DNA of 64,000 nucleotides from Multifurca ochricompacta (lineage: Eukaryota > Basidiomycota > Agaricomycetes > Russulales > Russulaceae): NCBI GenBank assembly GCA_022496185.1, contig WTXG01000131.1, positions 42,108-106,107 on the forward strand, in the 5' to 3' direction. The position numbers were made by a program, and so were the translations under genes. Below are positions 11,374 to 21,745 of this stretch, one piece after another; positions within the stretch are counted from its first letter, which is position 1, and each line of letters opens with the position of its first letter. Under the pieces are notes generated by a model. The model searched no databases, was not told where the DNA came from, and was given only the letters and a program-made list of their open reading frames with translations.

Positions 11374-14300
11374 TTAAGCATTCTTCGGCGCTTCTGGGTG
11401 TCGGATGTGGAACTCCGAGATAAGGTCCGGGGCAAAGATATCCCCAGCTGGTTCCCACGAACTGTCAGAGTCTGGGAATCCCTTCCACTTGATTAGGTAG
11501 TACAATCTGCGCCCTCGGCCTTGTCGCTTGGAGTCGAGAACTCGTTCCACTTCCCACTCTTCTTCGCCATCGATAAGGTCAGGTGGAGGTCTCGGGAAGT
11601 TCTCTCCGTGAATGGAGGTTTCCCTGTAAGGGGTCAGAAGCTTGGCATGGAAGACCGGGTGGATCTTCCATTTCGGCAGCAACTTCAATTCATATGATAC
11701 GTCTGACAGCTTCCTTGTGATCTGGAAGGGTCCGTGACGTCGGGGCACTAGTTTGGCCGAGGGGTGTGACGTGTGAATGTTCCTGCCCTCAAGCCATACC
11801 CAGTCATTGGTCCGATAAGGTGTGAATGTGCTTGGCTGTGCTGTCAGGAGTTGTTGTGCCTTTACCAGATTCTCATTGGCTGATTGTCGCAGTTCTTCCC
11901 ATTGGCTTATCCGTTCGGTTGCCGACGGGACGTTGGTAGGCTTATCTGTCCATGTGGTGCATGGGGTCCAGCCCATGATAAGGGAAAAAGGGGTGGCTTT
12001 TGTCGTGCCATTGGGCCACGAGTTGTGGGCAAACTCCGCGGTTGATAGCCATTCTGCCCAGTCATCTTGCCTGCTGTTGCACCAGAATCGGAGGTACTGT
12101 TCTAGCCATTGGTTCGTTCGTTCAGACTGTCCATCCGTTTGGGGATGGTATGCTGTAGAGATGTTTTGCATGATGTCCAACGTTTTGCATAGGGCCTTTG
12201 CAAATGCCGATGTGAAGCGGGTATCCCTATCAGAGATGATCTTCTTGGGGAGCCCGTAGTGATGGTATACGTGGTCCAGGTACAGTTTTGCCACTCCTTC
12301 GGCTGTGATGGTTTCATTACAGGGGATAAAGAGGGCCGCTTTGGAGCAATCATGATCTGTGATTGTGAGGATAGTGTCGAAGCCTTGTGATTTAGGCAGT
12401 TTGACAATGAAGTCCATGGCAACGGTCTGGAACGGAGTTGACACGGTGGGAGTGATGGGGTACAGTGGTGGAACTTTCGGGTGCGTGTTCACCTTGTTTG
12501 CTTGACATGCCGCACATCCTTGTACGTAGCTTTCAATGTCCTTTTTCATATTGGGCCACCAGTAGTCTCGTTTGGCCAAGGCATAGGTGTTGGCGATGCC
12601 AGGATGGCCAGCGGAGGGAAGGTCGTGATGAAAATGGATCACCCCCCTCTTAATGTTGTCGCCACTGGTGACAACGAGTCGATCCCCATCCTTCCACCAA
12701 AGACCATCAATTTTCTTTAAATTGTGAGCATCGGCCCATGAAAGGCATAGGTCTTGGTTCATATTTTGGGAAACCTGTGCCCACAGGTCCATGTCGTGGA
12801 GACTGACTACGGCCGTTTTTGCAAAAACTTCTTCCGGGAGGACAGTGATGTCATTGTTGTCGTCCTCTCCTGTATGCATGTCTGGCCTTCGTGACAGTGC
12901 ATCTGCTCTAGCGTTCTGGCTCCCTGCGATGTGTTTCAGCGTAAAGTTATATTCTTCTAACTCCAAGACCTCTCGCGCCACGCGTCGACTAATTTTATGG
13001 GGTTCCTTCCAATATAATAGATTGGAATGGTCAGTGTGGATGATGGTCTTGTGCGGGGTCCCTGCCAGGTAGGGTCGCCAGTGTCGCAATGCCTTGACTA
13101 TGGCTAAGAGCTCTCTATCCCAGATATCATAGTTCCTTTCGGCTGGGGAGAAGGTTTCGGAGTAGTATGCCACTGGGTGAAGTATTTGTGCAGCATTTCT
13201 TTGATACAATACTGCTCCGTTCGCAAAGTGAGAGGCGTCCACCTCTAGTTCAAAGGGGTGACTCAGATCTGGCTGAATGAGTACTGGTTCTGACCCGACA
13301 AGGTTCCTGATCCGTTCAAATGCCTGCTGCTGTGCTGTACCCCAATACCATGGTGCATCCTTTTTCAGTAGGTCGTTCAAGGGTCGCGCTACGCCTGAAA
13401 ATCCCTTGACGAATCGTCGGTAGAAGTTGCAGAATCCAATGAATGACCAGACGTCTTTGACACAGGTTGGCACCGGCCATTCTCGGATTCCTTGTACTTT
13501 AATGGGGTCCATACGCACTCGTCCTCCTTCCAGGATGACTCCTAGGTACTCGACACTCCGCTGCTCAAAGGAACACTTGGCAGGCTTGAGATACAGGTCA
13601 TGTTCTTGTAATATGTCCAGCACCTGGTGCACTCGGTCTCGATGGTGATCTAAATTGTCTGAGGTAGCGACCAGGATGTCATCCATGTAGACCACTACTT
13701 CTCCCGTGAGAATGAGATCGCAGAAGATGTGATTCATCATAGACTGGAATGTTGCCGGCGAATTCGTGAGACCAAAGAACATGACATTGGGTTCGAACAA
13801 CCCTTGATTCGTCTTGAACGCTGCCTTGCACTGATCACCTTCCTTGATTCTAACATTGTTGTAGCCCCACCGCACATCCATTTTTGAGAAGAGAGATTTA
13901 TCCCTCATAGTGTCGATGAGTTCAGAGATGAGCGGCAGGGGGTAGGCATTTTTCACAGTGTATGCATTGATTCGTCGATAGTCCTGAACCGGCCGCAGCT
14001 TGCCATCCTTCTTCTTGATAAAGAAGAAGGGCGAGGCGTACTGCGATTTGGATGGGCGAATGTAACCTTTGGCCAAATGTTCTTCGAGGAATTCTGTTAA
14101 CGCTACCTGCTCCGACTGGGACAGTGGGTAGATTTTGCAATCTATGGCGGTCGGTGTATCCGGGAGTAGGTCTATGGCATGGTCCCATGGTCTGGAGGGT
14201 GGAAAGCGCTGGGATTCTTCCTCGGAAAATACCTTCCAATGCCGATGGTAGGTGTTTGGTACTATGTCGCTGTATGTCTTTTCTGTCTGTCCCTGTATTG

Positions 14301-14862
14301 CCTTTTGAGCTAGTTCTGATGCTTTGGTGACATAGCAGTAGCCTGGGTCTTCTTTTTCTGTATCGGCAGCCTTTATTGTTGGGTGTCTGACTGCGTAATC
14401 ATAGCCCATCGATGTGATAATGGTGGGGTATGATTCTTTATCCATTGTTGCATCCGCCCAATTGATCTTGGGTTTGAACGCAGCGAGCCATGGGTATCCC
14501 AGAATGAGGTCTTCGTCTCCTAGATCCGTGATTAAGAAGCGAATGTTTTTCGTAGCTTCTCCAACCTGGACCCTCAGATCCGTGTAGTGAGTGATCTTTC
14601 CTGCACGATTGGCTGTTCCATCAATGTTCCAAATGTTCTTTTCCTGGGGAAGTGCCAGCCGTCCCAAACCCATTGTTCTAAGTAGTCGTGGGTGAATAAA
14701 ATTGTCGGTGGCTCCTGAGTCCACCAAGATATCTCGATCGGCCGTCCTCTGTGTAGTTTCAAAATGGACTGGTATTTTTAATGATTTGAATCGACTAGCA
14801 TACACAGAGGTAACATGGAGTGCTCGCGCCCAGGCCGATGGGGTTGAGCCTATTAAAAATCC
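11374..14862 (-). CDS. Pol of chromovirus N1
   Basis: Open frame of about 1160 codons read from the gag overlap; its first Met is at 14805. Domains in order: aspartic protease (ILVDSGATDNF), reverse transcriptase (QYASPFFFIKKKDGKLRPV, VYMDDILVAT), RNase H (ELEVDASHF), integrase zinc finger H-H-C-C (HHDLPSAGH, CAACQANK), integrase core ([32 protein letters not shown]) and a C-terminal chromodomain (EWEVERVLDSK, YLIKWKGFPDSDSSWEPA). It would copy and integrate the element; the chromodomain usually steers integration to marked chromatin. No internal stop, so this copy may be recent. It is in the -1 frame relative to gag. Confidence 0.95.
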   Translation of the reverse strand, partial: GFLIGSTPSAWARALHVTSVYASRFKSLKIPVHFETTQRTADRDILVDSGATDNFIHPRLLRTMGLGRLALPQEKNIWNIDGTANRAGKITHYTDLRVQVGEATKNIRFLITDLGDEDLILGYPWLAAFKPKINWADATMDKESYPTIITSMGYDYAVRHPTIKAADTEKEDPGYCYVTKASELAQKAIQGQTEKTYSDIVPNTYHRHWKVFSEEESQRFPPSRPWDHAIDLLPDTPTAIDCKIYPLSQSEQVALTEFLEEHLAKGYIRPSKSQYASPFFFIKKKDGKLRPVQDYRRINAYTVKNAYPLPLISELIDTMRDKSLFSKMDVRWGYNNVRIKEGDQCKAAFKTNQGLFEPNVMFFGLTNSPATFQSMMNHIFCDLILTGEVVVYMDDILVATSDNLDHHRDRVHQVLDILQEHDLYLKPAKCSFEQRSVEYLGVILEGGRVRMDPIKVQGIREWPVPTCVKDVWSFIGFCNFYRRFVKGFSGVARPLNDLLKKDAPWYWGTAQQQAFERIRNLVGSEPVLIQPDLSHPFELEVDASHFANGAVLYQRNAAQILHPVAYYSETFSPAERNYDIWDRELLAIVKALRHWRPYLAGTPHKTIIHTDHSNLLYWKEPHKISRRVAREVLELEEYNFTLKHIAGSQNARADALSRRPDMHTGEDDNNDITVLPEEVFAKTAVVSLHDMDLWAQVSQNMNQDLCLSWADAHNLKKIDGLWWKDGDRLVVTSGDNIKRGVIHFHHDLPSAGHPGIANTYALAKRDYWWPNMKKDIESYVQGCAACQANKVNTHPKVPPLYPITPTVSTPFQTVAMDFIVKLPKSQGFDTILTITDHDCSKAALFIPCNETITAEGVAKLYLDHVYHHYGLPKKIISDRDTRFTSAFAKALCKTLDIMQNISTAYHPQTDGQSERTNQWLEQYLRFWCNSRQDDWAEWLSTAEFAHNSWPNGTTKATPFSLIMGWTPCTTWTDKPTNVPSATERISQWEELRQSANENLVKAQQLLTAQPSTFTPYRTNDWVWLEGRNIHTSHPSAKLVPRRHGPFQITRKLSDVSYELKLLPKWKIHPVFHAKLLTPYRETSIHGENFPRPPPDLIDGEEEWEVERVLDSKRQGRGRRLYYLIKWKGFPDSDSSWEPAGDIFAPDLISEFHIRHPEAPKNA

Positions 14863-16363
14863 TTCTTTGCAAACGCCTTTTCTACTAGTATGGCGCGCAC
14901 TTCCTCACTTTCTTTCATCATGTTAGCCCATATGTCCTGAGCCTTTTCTTCTTTCGACCGTTTGTCCACGGTCGGTGGGTTGTTCTGAGCAGGATGTTCT
15001 GCTGCCGCAGTGGTGGCAGCGACTCGTGCTCCTTTCTTGGGGCAGTCTCGAGACATGTGCCCCAATGCTCTACAACGGAAGCAGTGCCCTTCTTTCATGA
15101 GGGTTTGTCGCTCATCTTCTGTAAGTGTCGCCCGAGCTCGGGCTCGGTCTGCAGAGGTGTCCATAGCGTTTGGATCCCGCTGGGTGTGCTGGACAGGCTT
15201 GACTCCGAAGGCGGCCTTCCACTGATCCCTGGTCTTTCCTTTCTTGGTATCGACTCCAAACCGCGTTTGGAAGTCCAAGTAGTCTTGTTGTTGCCGCCGA
15301 GCGGCATCGACCCAGGTGTCCCAGTCATGGGGGTGATGGAACTGTATGATGTTTTTAACCAGGGGGTTGGGCAGTCCCTGGGAGAAGAGGTCCAACGTGG
15401 CCTCCTCATCTGTGTCATAGCCAGCTCTGTTGGCCAAACTTCTGAACTTGGCTACATATGCATCAAGCTCTCCTTTCTCCATTTTGAGGGACTTTAGTTC
15501 CCGTGCCGCCTTCTGTTTGGCCTGTCCGTCGGTAAAGGCATCCTTAAACCTTTCAGCTATGGTCTCCCAAAGACCCTCACTCGTAGTTCGGCACCCGCTC
15601 TCAACCTGCTCATTCAGCCATTCTAGCTGTTCCATCGTCCAGTCATCCACTGCTTCCCCTCGGATCAGGGACAAAAACAGATTGGCCCTTTGGAACGGGT
15701 TGACAATCTGTGGGACATCATGATTGAAGTTTTTGAATGTCGTGAACTCCAACATGAATTTCTTGCTCTGCGAGCAATCCCCAGTGAATGTTTGGGGTAA
15801 AACTCCAGACAGACGTCCAGAGGGGGGGGGATGTTTGGTGGTGGTGCCACAGGAGCTGGCGGGGCAGGGTCTGGGAGTTGGGCAGCAATTGTCGACATAT
15901 TTTGGTGGAATGGGGTTACTGTGTTGGTGGATTGTATCGATATCTGTGGAGTTGTCAAAGCAGGGGCTCTGATCGTGACAACTTCGGGTGCAACCGGAAA
16001 TGTAGTCCTTGCTAATGCCGGTGCTTCTTCTTCGCTGGGTTCTTCTACGTACTCCTCTGGTTCGGAGTCCGTGACAATGGCCGGAGGGTTTTCTCTCCAC
16101 GGGCCTAGTCCAAATTCGGGTGGGGCGGGTCTGGTCGTGACCCAAGAGTTTCGACTGTCCGAGTATCGGATACAATACCAAACTCTTCTCTCGTCGTCAT
16201 ATTCTACCGGTTGGTATCTTCCGTCGTGATAGACGTAATATCCAAACTCGGATTCAAAGTCTTTCCAGGCGGCAGAGCCAAGTACTTGCTGTGAAAGATT
16301 ATTCTCGTCTCTGCGCTCGATGAGTTCTTCTCGGAAGAGGGTCTGACTGCGGCTGGAAGCCAC
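14853..16363 (-). pseudogene. Gag of chromovirus N1, one frameshift
   Basis: Starts at GTG (16361-16363) in the context ACAGTGG; no ATG occurs upstream in the transcript. The capsid-like helices are followed by the knuckle CFRCRALGHMSRDC near the C-terminus. A run of nine G at about 15822 shifts the frame; ten, as in element D, would keep NIPPPSGR open. This could be a real lesion or a sequencing error in the homopolymer. The stop lies just inside the start of the pol frame, at a conserved AAGGATTTTT. Confidence 0.85.
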
Positions 16364-16369
16364 TGTGAG

Positions 16370-16380
16370 AGACTCGACTT
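16370..16380 (-). promoter_or_regulatory. Self-primer binding site of N1
   Basis: Perfect complement of the predicted transcript 5' end at 16605-16615 (11 nt). Spaced two nt from the LTR. Confidence 0.8.
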
Positions 16381-16382
16381 GA

Positions 16383-16961
16383 TGTTACGTCCGGTGTGAG
16401 ACGTTCTGCACGACTTGTGCGACGGCGTTGTTCGTGTGTTCAGATAAGAGGCCAATAGGACCTCTTGGAGTTTCAGTGGGAGAGTCAAAGTCAAAGGGGC
16501 CGTTCCCTAGTGACAATGTTGAGCGGAAAGTGCCGAAAGCACTGAGATGATCGAGTCAAAGGGTTCAAGGGAGAGTCCGAAAGACCAACACCGATGTATT
16601 CAATAAGTCGAGTCTGGGGTCTACAACGTAGTTACAGCGGACTTATATACGTAATCGAATGGGCGTCTATAGATAAGATAACGGAGTCAAGTGGGTCCAA
16701 ATATACAGAAGCGGACGGCGTAGAGTCGAGCTTCTGATAGGGAATTAAGTAAGTGTCCGGTCGTAGCGATAAGGGATAAGAGATAAGAGTCCAAACATGA
16801 GTACAGTAACATAAGCATGGACAAAGACAGTCATGGGGAAGGAAGCAGGGCACGTGAAGGATCCCACGATGGAGATGTGATCTGATAATGTAAAGTAGGC
16901 GGCAAGGAAGGGTCGTCATTGGGTAGGAGAAAGAAAAGAGGAAAAGACGGGGTTCGTAACA
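16383..16961 (-). repeat. Chromovirus N1 5' LTR with promoter
   Basis: TGTTACG to CGTAACA. TATATAAG on the reverse strand (16642-16649). The predicted transcript start AGACTCGACTT (16615 down to 16605) begins 34 nt from the first base of the TATA motif, in the range expected of a Pol II promoter. Confidence 0.93.
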
Positions 16962-16966
16962 CTAAG

Positions 16967-18396
16967 GCTGTAAAAGGTCTTAGTATTGATAATAACCAAG
17001 TGGAAGACAAACCATGTTATGGCTGTGAAATGGGAAAATCACACCGTCTTCCATTCCCTCCCTCTCAAAAGAGAGCTTCAGCACCCTTGGAAGTCATTCA
17101 TAGTGACCTAGTTGGTCCTTTGCAATGTACTTCAATTCAAGGGAACCTATATTTTGCCACCTTCATAGACGACTTTAGCAGGACAGCTCTAGTTGTTGCT
17201 ATGAAGGCTAAAAGTGACTTTACCTCGATGTTCTGTAACATTAAGGCATTCCTGGAAAATAAAACAGACAGGAAAATAAAGACCTTACACACAGACTGAG
17301 GTGGCGAATTTGTAAATAGGGAGCTGAAGTCAATACTTGAGCAGGCTGGCATAGAGCATAAATTGACAATGCCATATTCTCCACAACAGAACGGAAGGGC
17401 TGAAAGGTTCAACAGAACCATCATGGAAAAGGCCACCAGTATGCTGCATCATGCTGGTCTTTCCCTTGGTTTCTGGGAATGTGCAGTGTGAACAGCCTGT
17501 CACATATACAATAGAATGCCTATCCGCTCTAATAAGTGGAGGACACCGCTTGAACTTCTGGATGGGGACATTCCAGATGTTTCTTACTTTAAAATATTTG
17601 GCTGTTTAGCCTACTACACTGTCCCAGAGGACAAAAGACGTAAACTGGATCACAAAGCCAGGGAGACAGTCTTTGTTGGGTATGCACCCCACTCTAAAGG
17701 ATATCTTCTTTGGGACATGCATACTCGATCCTTCGTATTGTCAAGAGATGTGACATTTGATGAAGGGTCCTTCCCATCCAACCTTGCCAAGGACAGCAAG
17801 GGAAAACAAAAGGAAAAAGTTACGCCTTTTGTTCTAGAAGTTGAGAGGCCTGTCCAGCCTCAACCAGCAATAGCCACAGTTCCTCAGGCTCCTGAAGGCA
17901 AGGACGCCGAGGTTGAGGAACAGGAGGTAGTGGAACCTCCTCAATTAAATCCTGAGCCTACCACACCCGAAAGAGAAGACACACATGATGTCACTATCTA
18001 TCAGACGCCTCCATCCCAAGTCATGGAACCATCAGAACTCCCCGAAAGAACCCGTGCCAAGAGGCAATCAAAGAAAAAGATTGTTGGCAAAATTTCCCAA
18101 CCAGTATTTACTAGGGAAAGTCCACGCTCTCAGCAACGTGACAAGGCTGTGCAGGAAGATTTAGATCTTGATACTGCCTGTCCTAAATGTTCACGACGCA
18201 TGAATCCTCGATTTTATAATGAGGATAATGCTGAGTTTGTGCAGGGTTCTTCCAGACTTGGACATATGGAGTTGCTAAATGCTGCAGGAGTCTCTTATAG
18301 AGATCCCCTGACTTTTCAGGAGGCAATGAAGTCTGACGATGCCAGTGAATGGCTTGAGGCATGTAAATATGAAATAGATGCCTTAGAAAACTAGAT
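16967..18396 (+). pseudogene. Copia F integrase and linker, two nonsense codons
   Basis: Continuation of the F polyprotein. Zinc-finger cysteines CYGCEMGK, integrase Asp (VIHSDLVGP), then LHTD followed by TGA at 17297 where element G has Arg (HTDRGG), then QQNGRAERFN with the catalytic Glu, and a second TGA at 17489 in ECAV-TACHIYN. The region 17516-18394 is the variable linker after integrase, rich in Pro/Glu, and the start of the RT domain. It ends in a -1 frameshift (ALEN stop, expected ALEKLDVW), consistent with loss of one A. Confidence 0.88.
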
Positions 18397-19423
18397 GTGT
18401 GGTGCCTTGAAGATCTTCCAAAAGGAAGAAAGGCTGTCAAGTCAAAATGGGTTTTTAAGCTGAAACCTGATGGACGGTTTCGTGCTAGGCTTGTGGCAAA
18501 AGGGTTCACCCAAGTAGAAGGAGTGGACTTCAATGAAACATTTTCTCCAGTTGCCAGATTTGAATCACTAAGATTATTACTAGTGCTAGCTACACTAGAG
18601 GATTGGGAAATCCACCAGATGGATGTCAAATCGGCATTCCTTCATGGCGATCTGGACGAAGAGATTTATATGGAGCAACCAACTGGTTTTGTCGTTGCTG
18701 GTCAAGAGTCCAAAGTTTGTAGGCTACAGAAAGCATTATATGGCCTCAAACAAGCCTCCCGAGCATGGAATCTTCAATTCCATGGAGTTCTCAATGAACT
18801 AGGCTTCACTCGGACGTACTCTGATGCAGGAGTATACGTGTTTCATCAAAAGGAGGGGGATGATTCACTTTATGTCATTCTCTATGTAGATGACATTACT
18901 ATACTTGGGTCTTCCAATGATAAGATAACGTGGCTGAAGTCAGCTCTATCTAATCGATATGAGATGACTGACTTGGGAGAAATCCAGTCATACCTTGGAG
19001 TTAACATCACCAGGGATCGTCCTAATAAGACACTGGAGATTGACCAAGCAGCCTACGTTTTATCTATTATTGAGAAGTTTGGGATGAGGGATTCCAACCA
19101 AGTATATACTCCTCTTCCCTCTGGCACTGATGTACATCTGGTCAAGTTTGAAGGCCAGGCATCTACTTCTGAAGTAAAGAAGTATCAACAGTTGATGGGG
19201 TCTCTGCTATGGGTGCAGATTGGAAGCAGACCTGACATCAGTTTTGCTGTAGCGCGCCTTAGTCAATACGCTTCCAACCCCTCACAAGATCATATGCGAC
19301 TTGCAAAATATGTCTTAAAATACCTTAACAGTACAAAAGACTGCAAGTTGCACTATTCTGGAGGGAATGGGGAGAGTGGCCTTCATGGCTTTGCAGATTC
19401 CTCATGGGGAGATCAAGAGGACA
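18397..19423 (+). CDS. Copia F reverse transcriptase and RNase H start
   Basis: RVT_2-type reverse transcriptase: WVFKLKPDGRFRARLVAKGF, QMDVKSAFLHGDL, ALYGLKQASRAWN and the catalytic ILYVDDITIL. RNase H begins at GFADSSWGDQEDSH, where a solo LTR interrupts the frame at 19429. Without the upstream frameshift and stops it would be part of the polyprotein. Confidence 0.93.
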
Positions 19424-19428
19424 GCCAC

Positions 19429-20040
19429 TGTGACGGTTTCATGGGCTGGTACAAGGGTTGAAGACATGTGACTTACTTTGTTTTCTTTTCCTTTTTTTCT
19501 TTCTTTCTTTCTCATTATGCTACGCCTACCACATGACTTGCTGATAAAGGACTCATGACTTATCATTTATACTACTGACTGATTGCTTACTGAGAACCTT
19601 ACTCATCTGCTTAGTGATCAGTAGTAGAGGGTGTAACCCCTCCACTATCTATATCATTCTGGGACATTCTACCGTACAACCATTAGACTGTCTAGTGAAA
19701 GCTCTAGTAACTACCAGAATAGTCTCCTTATCTAGCATACATGTATATAAAGACCTAGTAGAAAGGACAAGACGTTAAGTCTGTTCTTCTGTATTCAATA
19801 CAGGTGCTTGGAAACTCACTTCACTGAATTGAAAGACATTCGACTTGAACCCTCTAAGTTTGCGCCTTAGAAGGACTTCTACCCCAGAAACTTGTGGCAG
19901 GACTTAGTGTCTCTGCTCGACTCCGTCTCGCGCACGCGCCCCATTGACCAGGCGTATTTGACTTGACTTGAAGCTCCTGAAATCTTGCTAGACGACCTTG
20001 AACCCCAGACATTGACACAGCGTTGCATCTAGCTGTGACA
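19429..20040 (+). repeat. Solo LTR in RNase H of copia F (612 bp, TSD gccac)
   Basis: TGTGACGG to GCTGTGACA, flanked by gccac (19424-19428, 20041-20045). A TATATAAAG lies near 19745. It resembles the solo LTR at 31469-31985 over the promoter part. No internal sequence is present, so the rest of the element was lost by LTR-LTR recombination. Confidence 0.9.
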
Positions 20041-20045
20041 GCCAC

Positions 20046-20462
20046 TCTACCTCAGGCTACGTGTTCTTCTTGGCAAATGGTGCCATTTCATGGTGTTCCA
20101 GAAAGCAGAAAACAGTAGCACAGTCCACCACTGAGGCCGAATATATGAGCCTCTCTGAGGCTGCAAATCAGGCAGTGTGGTATAGGACTTTTATGGAGGA
20201 ATTAGGGTATGAGGTATCCTCCCCTATACTACTTCACTGTGACAATAAGGGTGCTGTGGATTTGGCATTAAACCCAGTCACAGGAAGGCAGTCAAAGCAT
20301 ATTCCGATCAAGTACCATGCCATTAGGGGGTACATTGAATTGCACATAATTGAGTTAGTGCGTACCCCCACAGGTGAGATGCTGGCAGATGGCTTCACTA
20401 AGTCTCTACCAAGAGCATCATTTGAAACCATGGTAAATGGACTTGGACTTATGCTGGAATGA
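20046..20462 (+). CDS. Copia F RNase H C-terminus
   Basis: Resumes the RNase H frame after the solo LTR: STSGYVFFLANGAISW, QSTTEAEYMSLSEA, HCDNKGAVDLA, KHIPIKYHAIRGYI and LADGFTKSLPR; ends at TGA 20460-20462. Typical C-terminus of a Ty1/copia polyprotein. Confidence 0.92.
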   Translation, partial: STSGYVFFLANGAISWCSRKQKTVAQSTTEAEYMSLSEAANQAVWYRTFMEELGYEVSSPILLHCDNKGAVDLALNPVTGRQSKHIPIKYHAIRGYIELHIIELVRTPTGEMLADGFTKSLPRASFETMVNGLGLMLE

Positions 20463-20723
20463 GAAGAGCTGGAATTTGGAGACTTTGAATACCAGTTTCA
20501 CTTTCCCACCATGCCAAATGAGCATGTTCTCAACCTCGAGAGTGATGCAAGAGGTGTGAGTTTGCATAAGAGAATCTACAACTCATACGCAAAACTCACA
20601 ACCCGCACTTGAGAGTTAGAGAAGTTGGATCTCTGGCTGGTGATATGCTCGTTCAATTGTGATGGCAGTGTGCTCATTCAATTCATTTCCAATCCATGAC
20701 CAGATGCCTTCAGCATGGAGGGA
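20463..20723 (+). other. Copia F 3' untranslated segment and polypurine tract
   Basis: No coding signal. Ends with gcatggaggga immediately before the LTR, the likely polypurine tract for plus-strand priming. Confidence 0.7.
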
Positions 20724-21225
20724 TGTTGAACACAGAAGATGTTTGGTGATGCTTCAGGCATCAGGTGATTAGATTAGCTACTTTGTAGATTAGATTAGAT
20801 ACCGGAGTTTCGGACTATTTACAATATCATTATTACTTTCTTTCTCACATTCCGCAGTAGCTGACTGATGCACCAGATAACATGTGATTTCTGTAGTGGC
20901 CAATGGCCTTTCTCCCTCATGTTTATTGTTTGGACTTTGTCCGGCACTTGTGGACTTATTCCCAGTGCACAGACCACCTCTTGATTAGTATATAAGGGTG
21001 TCTACTTCATCTCTTACACTTCAGAGTTTCTTCTACCTCTGAAGCGTAAGTTCCTACTCTACTATCTATCATACCTTAAGACTAACTCTTGTATATAGGA
21101 CTTGTCTTTGTCTAGGTCAGTAGTATAGTATTATAGAGTTTCTTCTACCTCTGAAGCGACTTGTCTTTGTCTAGCCTAACCTGCTAACCACACAGTCAGT
21201 ATGCTGCACACATGCCTGTTTCACA
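20724..21225 (+). repeat. Copia F 3' LTR (502 bp)
   Basis: Identical to the 5' LTR except at four CpG positions; followed by the target duplication cttca. Confidence 0.93.
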
Positions 21226-21230
21226 CTTCA

Positions 21231-21557
21231 GAGGTTGAAGAAACTCTGAAGTGGAAGAGATGAAACAGACACCCTTATATACCCATGGGGGCCAAGGGGA
21301 AATGGTCTGTGTGCACTGGGAATAAGTCCACAAGTGCCGGACAATAAACAGAGAGGGATAAAGGCCATTGGCCAAGGAGATATCACATGCTTACTGCGCA
21401 TTACTAAGTCCATCACTAATCAGCTGAGTAAGGTGAGAAAGAAATGTAATAAAGATAACATAAAAAGTCCGATGCTCCGATATCTAATCTAATCTAATCT
21501 ACAGCTGAAGCGAACCTTAGATGCCTGAAGCATCTCCAGACACGTCCTGTGTCAACA
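21231..21557 (-). repeat. Copia G 5' LTR, right part
   Basis: Resumes the LTR interrupted at 6574; together they give a 508-bp G LTR ending GTCAACA. Beyond it lies chromovirus E. Confidence 0.85.
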
Positions 21558-21745
21558 GGGTGTTCAGGCAAACTGAAATCTTCGTTGATGTCAGTGGTTC
21601 TGACCCCTTCAGCCACTTTGGCAGTCGCATGGTAGTTAATAGGAGATAGTGGGTGAGAAGGAGGATGCAGAGGAGAAAGTAAGGGAAACGCATTGATGGC
21701 AGCAGAGGCGTGGACACTGGATGGTGACATAGATGTTGTTCTGGG
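21558..21745 (-). pseudogene. N-terminus of third ORF of element E
   Basis: Reads SSVHASAAINAF...SHPLSPINYH, matching the N-terminus of the element B third ORF (IAASAAIDAF...STRPSSPIDYE). Truncated by copia G. It shows the third ORF is an old trait of the lineage. Confidence 0.65.

Larger units (their letters stand above)
9494..16961 (-). mobile_element. Chromovirus N1, complete Ty3/gypsy element
   Basis: A 7468-bp reverse-strand element with two 579-bp LTRs and the 5-bp duplication ctaag (9489-9493, 16962-16966), inserted in the integrase of copia F. Order on the reverse strand: LTR, self-primer site, gag, pol, third ORF, polypurine tract, LTR. LTRs differ at seven sites (1.2%), all CpG transitions. 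pol is open throughout; gag has one homopolymer frameshift and the third ORF has several. Confidence 0.95.
6575..21225 (+). mobile_element. Ty1/copia element F, with nested insertions
   Basis: Forward-strand copia element with 502-bp LTRs, flanked by the 5-bp duplication cttca (6570-6574 and 21226-21230). Own sequence totals about 6.6 kb once chromovirus N1 (9494-16961) and the solo LTR (19429-20040) are removed. It has gag, protease, integrase, reverse transcriptase and RNase H, but stops at 17297 and 17489 and a frameshift near 18390 disable it. Its LTRs differ at only four sites, so it is young. Confidence 0.92.
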
